NCBI RefSeq assembly: GCF_017876155.1
Contig: NZ_JAGINP010000002.1
Span: 310,001 to 374,000 of the forward strand
Source: Azospirillum rugosum
GTDB taxonomy: Bacteria; Pseudomonadota; Alphaproteobacteria; Azospirillales; Azospirillaceae
DNA length: 64,000 nt
Direction of reading: 5' to 3'
The notes beneath the pieces are model-generated. The model ran no database searches and had not been told where the DNA came from. It saw only the letters and a program-made list of their open reading frames with translations. Below, piece after piece: positions 45,213 through 54,049 of the stretch. Position 1 is the first letter of the stretch, and each line of letters begins with the position of its first letter. The translations under genes and the position numbers were made by a program.

Positions 45213-46235
45213 ATGAAGATCTGCATCTTTGGATCCGGAGCCATCGGCGGGTACCTGGGGGTACGCCTGCACCAGGCCGGCGCGGACGTCAGCCTGGTGG
45301 CGCGTGGGGCCCACCTCACGGCGATGCGCCAGAATGGCGTGAAGCTGATCGTCGGCGAGGAAGAAACGGTCGTTCACCCCCGCTGCACCGACAACGCGGC
45401 GGAGCTTGGTCCCCAGGATTACGTCATCATCGGTCTGAAGGCTCATTCCGTGCCGAGCGTGGTGCCCGCCATCCAGCCGCTGCTGGGCAAGGACACCGCC
45501 GTCGTCACCGCGGTCAACGGCATTCCCTACTGGTATTTCTACAAGAACGGCGGCGACTTCGAAGGCCGCGTGCTGGACAGCGTGGATCCGGGCGGCGCGC
45601 AGTGGAACGGCTTCGGGCCGGAACGCGCCATCGGCTGCGTCGTCTATCCCGCGACGGAGGTCGTGGAGCCCGGCGTCATCCAGCACATCTACGGCGACAA
45701 GTTCTCGTTGGGCGAGCCGGACGGCACGCAGTCGGATCGCGTCAAGGCGCTGAGCGCCGCGATGGAGGCCGGCGGCCTGCGCGCCCCGGTGCTCGACCGC
45801 ATCCGCGACGAGATCTGGCTGAAGCTGTGGGGCAACCTCTGCTTCAACCCGATCAGCGCGCTGACCCACGCGACGCTGGACGTCATCTGCTCCGATCCGG
45901 AAACCCGCGCCGTCGCCAAGGCGATGATGCTGGAGGCGAAGGAGATCGGCGACCGGCTGGGCGTCCACTTCCGCGTGGACGTGGAGCGACGCATCAACGG
46001 CGCCGGCGCGGTCGGCGCGCACAAGACCTCCATGCTCCAGGACCTTGAACGCGGCCGTCCGATGGAAATCGACGCGCTGCTGTCCGTGGTCCAGGAGATG
46101 GGCCGCATGGTCGGCGTCGACACCCCGACCATCGACGTGGTCCTGGCGCTCGTCCGCCAGCGCGGCGAGGTCGCCGGCATCTACAGCCGGCCCGGCGTGA
46201 AGGAAGCGGCGGCGCCCGCGGTCGCCGCCCAATAG
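45213..46235 (+). CDS. 2-dehydropantoate 2-reductase family protein
   Basis: A 340-aa ketopantoate reductase-like oxidoreductase. The Rossmann motif is ICIFGSGAIGGYLGVRLHQAG, the catalytic Lys segment is IWLKLWGNLCFNPISALTHA, and HKTSMLQDLERGRPMEIDAL is the conserved C-terminal region. GGGGGGAGAGG precedes ATG 45213. An operator upstream places it in the oxalate regulon, so it may reduce a 2-keto acid other than ketopantoate. Pantothenate synthesis cannot be excluded. Confidence 0.88.
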   Translation: MKICIFGSGAIGGYLGVRLHQAGADVSLVARGAHLTAMRQNGVKLIVGEEETVVHPRCTDNAAELGPQDYVIIGLKAHSVPSVVPAIQPLLGKDTAVVTAVNGIPYWYFYKNGGDFEGRVLDSVDPGGAQWNGFGPERAIGCVVYPATEVVEPGVIQHIYGDKFSLGEPDGTQSDRVKALSAAMEAGGLRAPVLDRIRDEIWLKLWGNLCFNPISALTHATLDVICSDPETRAVAKAMMLEAKEIGDRLGVHFRVDVERRINGAGAVGAHKTSMLQDLERGRPMEIDALLSVVQEMGRMVGVDTPTIDVVLALVRQRGEVAGIYSRPGVKEAAAPAVAAQ

Positions 46236-46335
46236 ACGGAAAAGAGTAGGCGGAAACGGTCCGGCCCCACAATCCACAACGAGAATGCGGGCCGGACCCC
46301 AAAGGCACAATGGCACGGTTCACTGGAGGAGCGTC

Positions 46336-46806
46336 ATGAGGGTTGAAGACATTCTCCGCCGCAAGGGGACCCGCATCGGCACCGTGCGGATCAACGAAAC
46401 GATCGAGACCGCGCTGCGCCTTCTGAAGGCGGAGAACACCGGCGCGCTGGTGGTCAAGGACGTCTGCCGGACCGAGGGCAACACCGTCGTCGGCGTCATT
46501 TCGGAGCGCGACATCGTCCGCGGCCTGACCGACCGCGGGCCGGTGGTGCTCACCCAGCCGGTCACCGCGCTGATGAGCCGCAACCCGGTTTCCTGCGCGC
46601 CGAAGGATTCCGTGCGCCGCGTGCTCCAGCTGATGGACGAGCACACCATCCGGCACGTCCCGGTGCTGGAAGGCGCGTCGCTCGTCGGCGTGGTCAGCGT
46701 GCGCGACATCATCAAGGCTCAGCTCGAAGCGGCGCCGCGCGACGATGCGGCCGACGAGGCGTCGAGCGCCGAAGGCTGGAACTTCCCGGTCGCGGCCAAC
46801 CAGTAA
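46336..46806 (+). CDS. CBS-pair domain protein
   Basis: A 156-aa protein of two CBS motifs (TVRINETIETALRLLKAENT; TALMSRNPVSCAPKDSVRRV; and GVVSVRDIIKAQLE at the end). Tandem CBS modules bind adenosine nucleotides and regulate partner proteins. CTGGAGGAGCG precedes the ATG. It lies between the reductase and the transhydrogenase genes. Similar stand-alone CBS proteins occur widely, and one (AcuB) is encoded with the acetoin/acetyl-CoA synthetase control genes of Bacillus. Confidence 0.92.
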   Translation: MRVEDILRRKGTRIGTVRINETIETALRLLKAENTGALVVKDVCRTEGNTVVGVISERDIVRGLTDRGPVVLTQPVTALMSRNPVSCAPKDSVRRVLQLMDEHTIRHVPVLEGASLVGVVSVRDIIKAQLEAAPRDDAADEASSAEGWNFPVAANQ

Positions 46807-46940
46807 CGGCGAACACGCGCGCCGCCCCATTTTTGAATTTTAAAGAACGACCGGCGGGCCCCCCGCCGAGGCCGCCCGCCTGACCGGCTGGAGCGCTGAC
46901 GCCTCGCCCCGCCGTGAGCTTTGGGAGGCAACCAAGAATC

Positions 46941-48113
46941 ATGAAAATCGCCATACCCAGGGAGCGGCGCGCGGGCGAGCTTCGCGTTGCGGCGTCCCCT
47001 GAGACGGTCAAGAAGCTGAAGGGCCTCGGCCTCGACGTGGTCGTGGAAAGCGGCGCTGGGCTGGGCTCCAGCCTGCCGGATCAGGTTTATGCGGACGCCG
47101 GCGCCACCATCGCGCCGGACGCCGCGTCGGCCCTGTCCGATGCGGACATTGTGCTGAAGGTGCAGCGTCCGCTGATCGCGGGCGAGGGTGAGCTGGACGA
47201 ACTGGCGCTGCTCAAGCGCGGCGCGCTGCTGCTCGGCATCCTGAACCCGTACAACAGCCGCGACCATGTGGCCGCCTACGCCGCGGCGGGGGTGAACGCC
47301 TTCGCCATGGAGTTCATGCCGCGCATCACCCGCGCCCAGGTCATGGACGTGCTGTCCTCCCAGGCCAACCTCGCCGGCTTCAAGGCGGTGGTCGATGCCG
47401 CCAGCGAGTACGGCCGCGCCTTCCCGATGATGATGACCGCCGCGGGCACCGTGCCGCCGGCCAAGGCCTTCATCATGGGCGTCGGCGTCGCCGGCCTGCA
47501 GGCCATCGCCACGGCCAAGCGGCTGGGCGCCATCGTCTCGGCCACCGACGTGCGCCCGGCGGTCAAGGAGCAGGTGCAGAGCCTGGGCGGCAGCTTCGTG
47601 GCGGTGGAGAACGAGGAGTTCAAACAGGCGGAGACGTCCGGCGGCTACGCCAAGGAGATGTCGGACGACTACAAGCGCCAGCAGGCCGCACTCGTGGCCG
47701 AGCACATCAAGAAGCAGGACATCGTGATCACCACGGCGCTGATCCCCGGCCGCAAGGCGCCGGTGCTGGTGACGCGCGAGCATGTGGCGTCGATGAAGCC
47801 GGGCTCGGTGATCATCGACCTGGCGGTGGAGCAGGGCGGCAACGTCGAGGGCTCCGAGTTGGGCAAGGTGGTTGTCACCGAGAACGGGGTCAAAATCGTC
47901 GGGCACGCCAACTACCCCAGCCGCATCGCCGAGAGCGCCTCGCTGCTCTACGCCAAGAACCTGCTCGCCCTGCTCCAGTCGCTGCACGACAAGGAGAAGG
48001 GCGTGACGCTCAACTGGGACGACGAGATCGTCAAGGCCATCGCGCTGACCCGCGACGGCCAAGTCGTCCACCCCGCCTTCGCGGACAAGGTCCGCGAAAC
48101 GCAGACCGTCTGA
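46941..48113 (+). CDS. pntA: NAD(P) transhydrogenase subunit alpha part 1 (PntAa)
   Basis: A 390-aa NAD(H)-binding domain I of proton-translocating transhydrogenase. It has the alanine-dehydrogenase-like N-terminal fold ([20 protein letters not shown]) and the nucleotide motif [18 protein letters not shown] with [19 protein letters not shown] is upstream of ATG 46941. The three-gene organisation pntAa-pntAb-pntB, with the alpha subunit split, is typical of Rhodospirillum-like alphaproteobacteria. It converts NADH to NADPH using proton-motive force. Confidence 0.96.
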   Translation: MKIAIPRERRAGELRVAASPETVKKLKGLGLDVVVESGAGLGSSLPDQVYADAGATIAPDAASALSDADIVLKVQRPLIAGEGELDELALLKRGALLLGILNPYNSRDHVAAYAAAGVNAFAMEFMPRITRAQVMDVLSSQANLAGFKAVVDAASEYGRAFPMMMTAAGTVPPAKAFIMGVGVAGLQAIATAKRLGAIVSATDVRPAVKEQVQSLGGSFVAVENEEFKQAETSGGYAKEMSDDYKRQQAALVAEHIKKQDIVITTALIPGRKAPVLVTREHVASMKPGSVIIDLAVEQGGNVEGSELGKVVVTENGVKIVGHANYPSRIAESASLLYAKNLLALLQSLHDKEKGVTLNWDDEIVKAIALTRDGQVVHPAFADKVRETQTV

Positions 48114-48126
48114 GGAGGCGGCTTCC

Positions 48127-48561
48127 ATGGAACATCCCGATCCCGCGAGCCAGCTGGACGCGTTTCGCCAGTCGCTCCTCACCCTGACCAACCAGACCGC
48201 CGAACTGAACGTCCAGGTCGCGCAGCTGACACACGCCATGCCCGTTCCCACCAACATCGTGGACACCGCCAGCCACGGCAGCTTCTTCATCACCGGGCTG
48301 ACGGTGCTCGTGCTGGCCTGCTTCGTCGGCTACTACGTGGTGTGGCGGGTGACGCCGGCGCTGCACTCGCCGCTGATGGCGGTGACCAACGCCGTGTCCT
48401 CGGTGATCATCGTCGGCGCGCTGATCGCCGCCGGGCCGGCCGGCTTCGGCTTCTCCAAGATCATGGGCTTCCTCGCCGTCATCCTGGCCAGCGTCAACAT
48501 CTTCGGCGGCTTCCTGGTCACCCAGCGCATGCTCTCCATGTTCAAGAAGAAGGGCAAGTAA
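48127..48561 (+). CDS. pntAB: NAD(P) transhydrogenase subunit alpha part 2 (PntAb)
   Basis: A 144-aa membrane part of the split alpha subunit (domain II), with an N-terminal amphipathic region followed by several membrane helices ([40 protein letters not shown]). [12 protein letters not shown] is the conserved signature. It starts 14 bp after pntAa and pntB follows after 3 bp. Confidence 0.95.
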   Translation: MEHPDPASQLDAFRQSLLTLTNQTAELNVQVAQLTHAMPVPTNIVDTASHGSFFITGLTVLVLACFVGYYVVWRVTPALHSPLMAVTNAVSSVIIVGALIAAGPAGFGFSKIMGFLAVILASVNIFGGFLVTQRMLSMFKKKGK

Positions 48562-48563
48562 CC

Positions 48564-49958
48564 ATGGAAACGCTGTCGGCCCTTCTCTACCTCGTCGCCT
48601 CGGTCTGCTTCATCATGGCGCTGCGCGGGCTGTCCAGCCCGGAGACCTCGCGCCAGGGCAACCTCTACGGCATGGTCGGCATGACCATCGCCATCCTCAC
48701 CACGCTGGCCCTGCCCATCGTCCAGTCCTACTGGATGATCGTGCTCGGCATCGCCATCGGCGGCGGCATCGGCTACGTCATCGCCAAGAAGATCGAGATG
48801 ACCGCGCTGCCCCAGCTGGTCGCCGCCTTCCACTCGCTGGTCGGTCTGGCCGCGGTGTTCGTGGCGCTGTCGGCCTTCTACTCGCCGGAGGCCTACGGCA
48901 TCGGCGTGCCCGGCGCCATCGCCAAGGGCTCGCTGGTCGAGATGGCGCTCGGCACCGCCATCGGCGCCATCACCTTCACCGGCTCCATCGTCGCCTTCGC
49001 CAAGCTCCAGGGTCTGGTCACCGGCAAGCCGCTGGTCTTCCCCTTCCAGCACCACCTCAACGCCGCGCTCGGCGTGCTGACCATCCTGCTGATCCTCTGG
49101 CTGGTGCAGTCGAATTCCTCGGCCGCCTTGTGGCTGATCGTCGGCGTTTCCCTGGCGCTGGGCTTCCTGCTGATCCTGCCGATCGGCGGTGCGGACATGC
49201 CGGTGGTGATCTCGATGCTGAACAGCTATTCCGGCTGGGCGGCGGCGGGCATCGGCTTCACGCTGCAGAACAACCTGCTGATCATCACCGGCGCGCTGGT
49301 CGGCTCCTCGGGCGCGATCCTGTCCTACATCATGTGCAAGGGCATGAACCGCTCGATCTTCAACGTTATCCTCGGCGGCTTCGGCGGCGAGAGCGCCGCG
49401 GCGGCGGCCGGTGTCGGCGGAGCGGAGCGCGGGACGGTGAAGGCCGGCTCGCCGGAGGACGCGGCCTACATCATGAAGAACGCGCAGTCGGTGATCATCG
49501 TGCCGGGCTACGGCATGGCGGTGGCGCAGGCGCAGCACGCGCTGCGCGAGATGGCCGACCTGCTGAAGAAGGAAGGCGTGGACGTCAAGTACGCCATCCA
49601 CCCCGTCGCGGGCCGCATGCCGGGCCACATGAACGTGCTGCTGGCCGAGGCCAACGTGCCCTACGACGAGGTGTTCGAGCTGGAGGACATCAACCGCGAC
49701 TTCGGCACGGCCGACGTGGCCTTCGTGATCGGCGCCAACGACGTGACCAACCCGGCGGCCAAGACCGATCCGCAGTCGCCGATCTACGGCATGCCGATCC
49801 TGGACGTGGAGAAGGCCAAGACGGTGTTCTTCATCAAGCGCGGCATGGCCGCCGGCTATGCCGGCGTGGAGAACGAGCTGTTCTTCCGCCCCAACACCAT
49901 GATGCTGTTCGGCGACGCCAAGAAGGTCACCGAAGAGGTGGTCAAGGCGACCGAGTAG
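48564..49958 (+). CDS. pntB: NAD(P) transhydrogenase subunit beta (PntB)
   Basis: A 464-aa subunit with an N-terminal membrane domain (about 8-9 helices, residues 1-260) and a C-terminal NADP(H)-binding domain III (VIIVPGYGMAVAQAQHALRE; HPVAGRMPGHMNVLLAEANV; VFVIGANDVTNPAA-like segment near residue 390). The last gene of the operon, followed by a strong terminator. It can supply NADPH from NADH made by formate dehydrogenase downstream. Confidence 0.97.
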   Translation: METLSALLYLVASVCFIMALRGLSSPETSRQGNLYGMVGMTIAILTTLALPIVQSYWMIVLGIAIGGGIGYVIAKKIEMTALPQLVAAFHSLVGLAAVFVALSAFYSPEAYGIGVPGAIAKGSLVEMALGTAIGAITFTGSIVAFAKLQGLVTGKPLVFPFQHHLNAALGVLTILLILWLVQSNSSAALWLIVGVSLALGFLLILPIGGADMPVVISMLNSYSGWAAAGIGFTLQNNLLIITGALVGSSGAILSYIMCKGMNRSIFNVILGGFGGESAAAAAGVGGAERGTVKAGSPEDAAYIMKNAQSVIIVPGYGMAVAQAQHALREMADLLKKEGVDVKYAIHPVAGRMPGHMNVLLAEANVPYDEVFELEDINRDFGTADVAFVIGANDVTNPAAKTDPQSPIYGMPILDVEKAKTVFFIKRGMAAGYAGVENELFFRPNTMMLFGDAKKVTEEVVKATE

Positions 49959-49980
49959 CGGGGGTAGTGGTTGGAAAGGA

Positions 49981-50016
49981 AAGCCCCTTTCCGGTGGTCC
50001 GGGAAGGGGCTTTTTT
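49981..50016 (+). terminator. Terminator after pntB
   Basis: The stem AAGCCCCTTTCC/GGGAAGGGGCTT (one G-T pair) with an 8-nt loop is followed by TTTTTTGTT, 22 bp after the pntB stop. Confidence 0.92.
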
Positions 50017-50046
50017 GTTGGGAACGGTTGGGATGGCTTGGTATTG

Positions 50047-50161
50047 CCCCCACCCTAACCCTCCCCCGCTTCGCAGGGGAGGGGACTGCCGCAGGCTCCG
50101 CAAACAAGCCCTCCCCTGCGCAGCGGGGGAGGGAGGGACCCGCGGAGCGGGAGGGTGGGGG
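50047..50161. repeat. GC-rich palindromic dispersed repeat, copy 8
   Basis: CCCCCACCCTAACCCTCCCC CGCTTCGCAGGGGAGGGG, then GCCCTCCCCTGCGCAGCGGG GGAGGGAGGGACCCGCGGAGCGGGAGGGTGGGGG. It sits in the convergent gap between pntB and the CBS-BON gene. Confidence 0.88.
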
Positions 50162-50173
50162 TACGGTCCGCGT

Positions 50174-50875
50174 TTAGAACCCCACCGCACCTTCGGCTAC
50201 GTGGTCGATGATGACCAGGTTGTTCTCCACGCGCTTCACGCCCGGGGTGTTCTCGGCGGCGACGCGCAGGGCATCGCGCTGCGCGTCGGTGCGGACGCTG
50301 CCCCAGAGATGCACCACGCCGTTGCGGACGACGATGTTGTCGCTGATCTCCGGCGCCCAGGGTTCGGCGCGCAGGGTCTCCAGGATGCGGTTGCGCAGCG
50401 CGCCGTCGTCGGCTGTCGCCGGGCTGACGTCCGGGGCGATGGTGGCGAGGACGTGCAGCAAATTGGCGCGGCTGATGATGCCCACCAGCCGGCCGTCGCG
50501 CAGGACCGGGACGCGCTTGATCCGGTGCGACTCCATGAGCCGGACGACCTCTTCGACCGGCGTGTCCTCGTTTGCCGCGACCACACTGGTGGACATGACG
50601 TCGCGCACGCGGCGCCCGTGCGACTTGGTGTAGTCCTGCGCCTGGGTCGGAGCCCCGGCCAGCATGGCGAGCCACCACGAGGCCCGGCGCACCGTGCCCG
50701 TCTCTGCGCGGCGCAGCAGATCCCCTTCGCTGATGACGCCGAGCAGGCGCCCGTTGGCGTCGCAGACCGGAAGCCCGCTGATCCGGTTCTCCAGCATGCG
50801 TTGCGCGGCGTCGGTCACGGTGCTGTCCGGATCGATCGTGATGACCTGGCGGGTCATGATGTCGGCGGCTTTCAT
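50174..50875 (-). CDS. CBS-pair and BON domain protein
   Basis: A 233-aa protein: CBS1 (about 1-60, MTRQVITIDPDSTVTDAAQR), CBS2 (about 90-150, DVMSTSVVAANEDTPVEEVV) and a C-terminal BON domain (about 160-228, VRNGVVHLWGSVRTDAQRDA and VAAENTPGVKRVENNLVI). CBS binds adenosyl ligands; BON domains are usually associated with membranes or protein contacts. GCAGGAGGAAACGCC precedes the start. It is divergent from the oxalate regulator, and GGTATACC sites lie in the shared region, so it is probably regulated together with it. Confidence 0.92.
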   Translation of the reverse strand: MKAADIMTRQVITIDPDSTVTDAAQRMLENRISGLPVCDANGRLLGVISEGDLLRRAETGTVRRASWWLAMLAGAPTQAQDYTKSHGRRVRDVMSTSVVAANEDTPVEEVVRLMESHRIKRVPVLRDGRLVGIISRANLLHVLATIAPDVSPATADDGALRNRILETLRAEPWAPEISDNIVVRNGVVHLWGSVRTDAQRDALRVAAENTPGVKRVENNLVIIDHVAEGAVGF

Positions 50876-50947
50876 GGCGTTTCCTCCTGCCGTGATTTTG
50901 CTTGTGGACCCAGTCTACACCGACTCGGCCGAGACCATGGCCGCGCT

Positions 50948-50966
50948 TTGGTGTACGGTATACCAC
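50948..50966. promoter_or_regulatory. Candidate GntR operator, site 5
   Basis: TTGGTGTACGGTATACCAC: a GGTgTAC half-site 7 bp before the full GGTATACC core (50957-50964), 82-89 bp upstream of the CBS-BON start. Confidence 0.65.
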
Positions 50967-51112
50967 TGCGCCGATCCGCCGCAGGGCAGGCCGGGAAAAA
51001 AGAGGGCTCCGCCGGTGGTGAACCGGGGAGCCGCCAGTCGGGGAATCTACAGGGAGGAATGCGTGTAGTTCCGGTTAAGGTTTTACCCCGGGATTCGCTT
51101 GCCCAACCAACA

Positions 51113-51129
51113 TGAATTCGGTATACCAG
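51113..51129. promoter_or_regulatory. Candidate GntR operator, site 6
   Basis: GAATTCGGTATACCAGG with a perfect GGTATACC core at 51120-51127. The 7-bp-spaced half-site (TGAATTC) is weak. Confidence 0.55.
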
Positions 51130-51140
51130 GCATAACGCTC

Positions 51141-51158
51141 TGGAATATCGTATACCAG
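51141..51158. promoter_or_regulatory. Candidate GntR operator, site 7
   Basis: TGGAATATCGTATACCAG: an imperfect core (CGTATACC, 51149-51156) with a GGAAT half-site 7 bp upstream, directly next to site 6. Confidence 0.5.
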
Positions 51159-51310
51159 ATGCCAGCTTGCCGTCGATTGTGGCCCGCCAGCGGTCGCTCT
51201 GTCGGCCTAAGTCGCTGATATTCAAGAGTTCGCTAAGGGCGGCCGTCGCCGATCTGGTTCCAGCTGAAAACAGTTCGCATCGCTAACATATTCCCTTGAG
51301 TTCGCTTGGC

Positions 51311-51331
51311 ATCTGGTATACCGTATCACCA
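51311..51331. promoter_or_regulatory. Candidate GntR operator, site 8
   Basis: ATCTGGTATACCGTATCACCA contains the core GGTATACC (51315-51322). TTGAGT at 51296-51301 and the embedded TATACC (51317-51322) would form a promoter with 15-bp spacing for the regulator-oxc operon, so the site suggests autoregulation. Confidence 0.7.
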
Positions 51332-51418
51332 ATCCAAGCCCGCAACAGAACCACAAGAAGCCGGTAAGGCAGGTGCAATCAGCGCAAAACGCGCGGCGGA
51401 TACAGGGACGGGAACGTG

Positions 51419-52108
51419 ATGAATCGAATGAGTTTCTCCGTAGAACCCCTCGACCAGGGGATGAGTTTCAAGGCAAAGGCCTATCAGGCGCTCCGCCACG
51501 CCATCACCCAGATGGACATCTACGGGGAGGCCAGCGAAATCCGCCTCGACGAGCGCCAGCTCTGCGAAGCGCTCGGCGTCAGCCGCACCCCGGTGCGCGA
51601 GGCCATGGCGCTCCTGGAGCAGGAGGGGTTCATCCGCTCCATGCCGCGCCGGGGCATCTTCGTGGTCCGCAAGACGAAGGCCGAGGTCATCGAGATGATC
51701 ACGGTCTGCGCCGCTCTCGAAGGCATGGCCGCGCGCCTCTTCGTGGAGCGCGCCACCGAGCGCAAGATGAAGGAGCTGAACGCGACCTTCGACCGCTTCT
51801 CGGAAGGCGAGCTGGCCGATCACGTCCTGGAATACTCCGACGCGAACATCCTGTTTCACCAGTCGATCATCCAGGCCTCGGGCTGCACGTTGATCGGCGA
51901 CCTGACCGACCGGTTCTTCATCCACATGCGGGCGATCCGCCGCGTCACCATGCGACGCGGCCGGAGGGCCGAGAAATCGATCGTCGAACACCGGGAAATC
52001 ATCGAAGCACTGATGAACCGCGACGCCGATCTGGCTGAGCGTCGTGTGCGTGAACACACGCTTGGCCTTGCCCGCTATGTGGAACAGCACTGCGATTTTC
52101 TCGACTGA
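51419..52108 (+). CDS. GntR/FadR family regulator of the oxalate genes
   Basis: A 229-aa GntR-type regulator. The N-terminal winged helix (about 15-80) has [20 protein letters not shown] and [15 protein letters not shown]; the helical FCD domain (about 90-220) carries likely metal or acid ligands in [11 protein letters not shown] and [12 protein letters not shown] 51416 directly precedes ATG 51419 and either may be used. It lies 41 bp before oxc and its own upstream region is rich in GGTATACC palindromes, typical of FadR-type sites. It probably senses oxalate or an oxalate-derived thioester; the ligand is inference. Confidence 0.93.
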   Translation: MNRMSFSVEPLDQGMSFKAKAYQALRHAITQMDIYGEASEIRLDERQLCEALGVSRTPVREAMALLEQEGFIRSMPRRGIFVVRKTKAEVIEMITVCAALEGMAARLFVERATERKMKELNATFDRFSEGELADHVLEYSDANILFHQSIIQASGCTLIGDLTDRFFIHMRAIRRVTMRRGRRAEKSIVEHREIIEALMNRDADLAERRVREHTLGLARYVEQHCDFLD

Positions 52109-52149
52109 CCGCTCTCGAAACCAAAGAAGCTCGGGGAGGACTTACCCTT

Positions 52150-53913
52150 ATGTCTAGTGCGGCTGCAACGATGGTCAAGAACCAAGCCACGGACGAAACC
52201 GAAGTCGACGCAGCGCTGACGGATGGCTTTCAGCTCGTCATCGATGCGCTCAAGCTCAATGGCATCGAGAACCTGTACTGCGTGCCCGGCATTCCGATTT
52301 CCGACCTGCTCCGCATGGCGCAGGGCGAGGGCATGCGCGTCATCTCCTTCCGCCACGAGCAGAACGCCGGCCATGCCGCCGCCGTCGCCGGTTTCCTCAC
52401 CAAGAAGCCGGGCGTCTGCCTGACCGTGTCGGCCCCGGGCTTCCTGAACGGCCTGACGGCGCTCGCCAATGCGACCACCAACTGCTTCCCGATGATCCTG
52501 ATCTCCGGGTCGTCCGAGCGCGAGATCGTCGATCTCCAGCAGGGCGACTATGAGGAGATGGACCAGCTCGCCATCGCCAAGCCGCTGTGCAAGGCGGCCT
52601 TCCGCGTGCTGCACGCCCAGGACATCGGCATCGCCGTCGCCCGCGCCATCCGCGCGGCCGTGTCGGGCCGTCCGGGCGGCGTCTACCTCGACCTGCCGGC
52701 CAAGCTGTTCTCGCAGGTGATGAACGCCGCCGAGGGTGCGAAGTCGCTGGTGAAGGTCATCGACCCGGCCCCGGACCAGCTGCCGGCCCCGTCGGCGGTG
52801 GCCCGCGCGCTCGACGTGATGAAGGGCGCCAAGCGTCCGCTGATCATCCTCGGCAAGGGCGCTGCCTACGCCCAGGCCGACGAGGCGGTCCGCGAGCTGA
52901 TCGAGAAGAGCGGCATCCCGTTCCTCCAGATGAGCATGGCCAAGGGCCTGCTGCCCGACACGCACCCGCAGTCGGCCGGCGCTGCCCGTTCCACCGTGCT
53001 GAAGGACAGCGACGTCGTCCTGCTGGTCGGCGCCCGTCTGAACTGGCTGCTGTCGCACGGCAAGGGCAAGTCGTGGGGTGAGCCCGGCTCGAAGAAGTTC
53101 ATCCAGATCGACATCGAGCCGAAGGAGATGGACAGCAACGTCGAGATCGTCGCCCCGCTGGTCGGCGACATCGGCTCCTGCGTGTCCGCCCTGACCGCCG
53201 GTCTGGGTGGTGACTGGACCCCGCCGCCGTCCGAGTGGCTGGAGACGGTCAACACCAAGAAGGAAGCCAACATCGCCAAGATGGCGCCCAAGCTGATGAA
53301 CAACAAGTCGCCGATGGACTTCCACGGCGCGCTTGGGGCCCTGCGCCGCATCATCAAGGAGCGTCCGGACGCGATCCTGGTCAACGAGGGCGCCAACACC
53401 CTCGACCTCGCCCGCGGCATCATCGACATGTACCAGCCGCGCAAGCGCCTGGACGTCGGCACCTGGGGCGTGATGGGCATCGGCATGGGCTACGCCGTCG
53501 CCGCCGCCGTCGAGACGGGCAAGCCGGTGCTGGCGATCGAGGGCGACAGCGCCTTCGGCTTCTCCGGCATGGAGGTGGAGACGGTCTGCCGGTACAACCT
53601 TCCGGTCTGCATCGTCGTCTTCAACAACAACGGCATCTACCGCGGCACCGACGTCAACCCGACCGGCGGCGCCGACCCGTCGCCGATGGTCTTCGTGCCG
53701 GACAGCCGCTACGACAAGATGATGGAAGCCTTCGGGGGCACCGGCGTCCACGTCACGTCGCCGGACGAGCTGTACCGCGCCGTTGCCGAGGCGATGAACT
53801 CCGGCAAGCCGACCCTCATCAACGCCGCCATCGACCCGGCGGCCGGCACGGAGAGCGGCAACATCGGTAGCCTGAACCCGACGTCCGCGGTCCGCAAGGG
53901 CCCGAAGGCCTAA
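52150..53913 (+). CDS. oxc: Oxalyl-CoA decarboxylase
   Basis: A 587-aa ThDP enzyme that converts oxalyl-CoA to formyl-CoA and CO2. The cofactor-activating Glu is in [11 protein letters not shown] (Glu70). The ThDP/Mg motif runs from [10 protein letters not shown] (Gly465) to VVFNNNG about 28 residues later. The segment [24 protein letters not shown] (residues 108-122) and the adenylate-binding central domain with [13 protein letters not shown] also match Oxc. The length fits the family. GGGGAGGAC precedes the ATG, and frc follows. It acts in the cytoplasm as the committed decarboxylation step of oxalate breakdown. Confidence 0.97.
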   Translation: MSSAAATMVKNQATDETEVDAALTDGFQLVIDALKLNGIENLYCVPGIPISDLLRMAQGEGMRVISFRHEQNAGHAAAVAGFLTKKPGVCLTVSAPGFLNGLTALANATTNCFPMILISGSSEREIVDLQQGDYEEMDQLAIAKPLCKAAFRVLHAQDIGIAVARAIRAAVSGRPGGVYLDLPAKLFSQVMNAAEGAKSLVKVIDPAPDQLPAPSAVARALDVMKGAKRPLIILGKGAAYAQADEAVRELIEKSGIPFLQMSMAKGLLPDTHPQSAGAARSTVLKDSDVVLLVGARLNWLLSHGKGKSWGEPGSKKFIQIDIEPKEMDSNVEIVAPLVGDIGSCVSALTAGLGGDWTPPPSEWLETVNTKKEANIAKMAPKLMNNKSPMDFHGALGALRRIIKERPDAILVNEGANTLDLARGIIDMYQPRKRLDVGTWGVMGIGMGYAVAAAVETGKPVLAIEGDSAFGFSGMEVETVCRYNLPVCIVVFNNNGIYRGTDVNPTGGADPSPMVFVPDSRYDKMMEAFGGTGVHVTSPDELYRAVAEAMNSGKPTLINAAIDPAAGTESGNIGSLNPTSAVRKGPKA

Positions 53914-54049
53914 AACAAGCGACTAGGAACCGAACAGTCCCCCGTCAACGCACAAGGTGGCCCGTTCCTTCAAGGGCGGGCCGCCAATTCCCAAGAACGC
54001 GGTCCAAAGAACGCGGGGACCACACCACACGAGACCCTGGGAGGGTTGG

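Larger units (their letters stand above)
50876..51418. other. Divergent regulatory region upstream of the oxalate regulator
   Basis: There is no gene in these 543 bp. It carries four sites of the GGTATACC operator family (near 50957, 51120, 51149 and 51315), the densest cluster in the window. The rest is unremarkable intergenic DNA with no other structure recognised. Confidence 0.65.
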
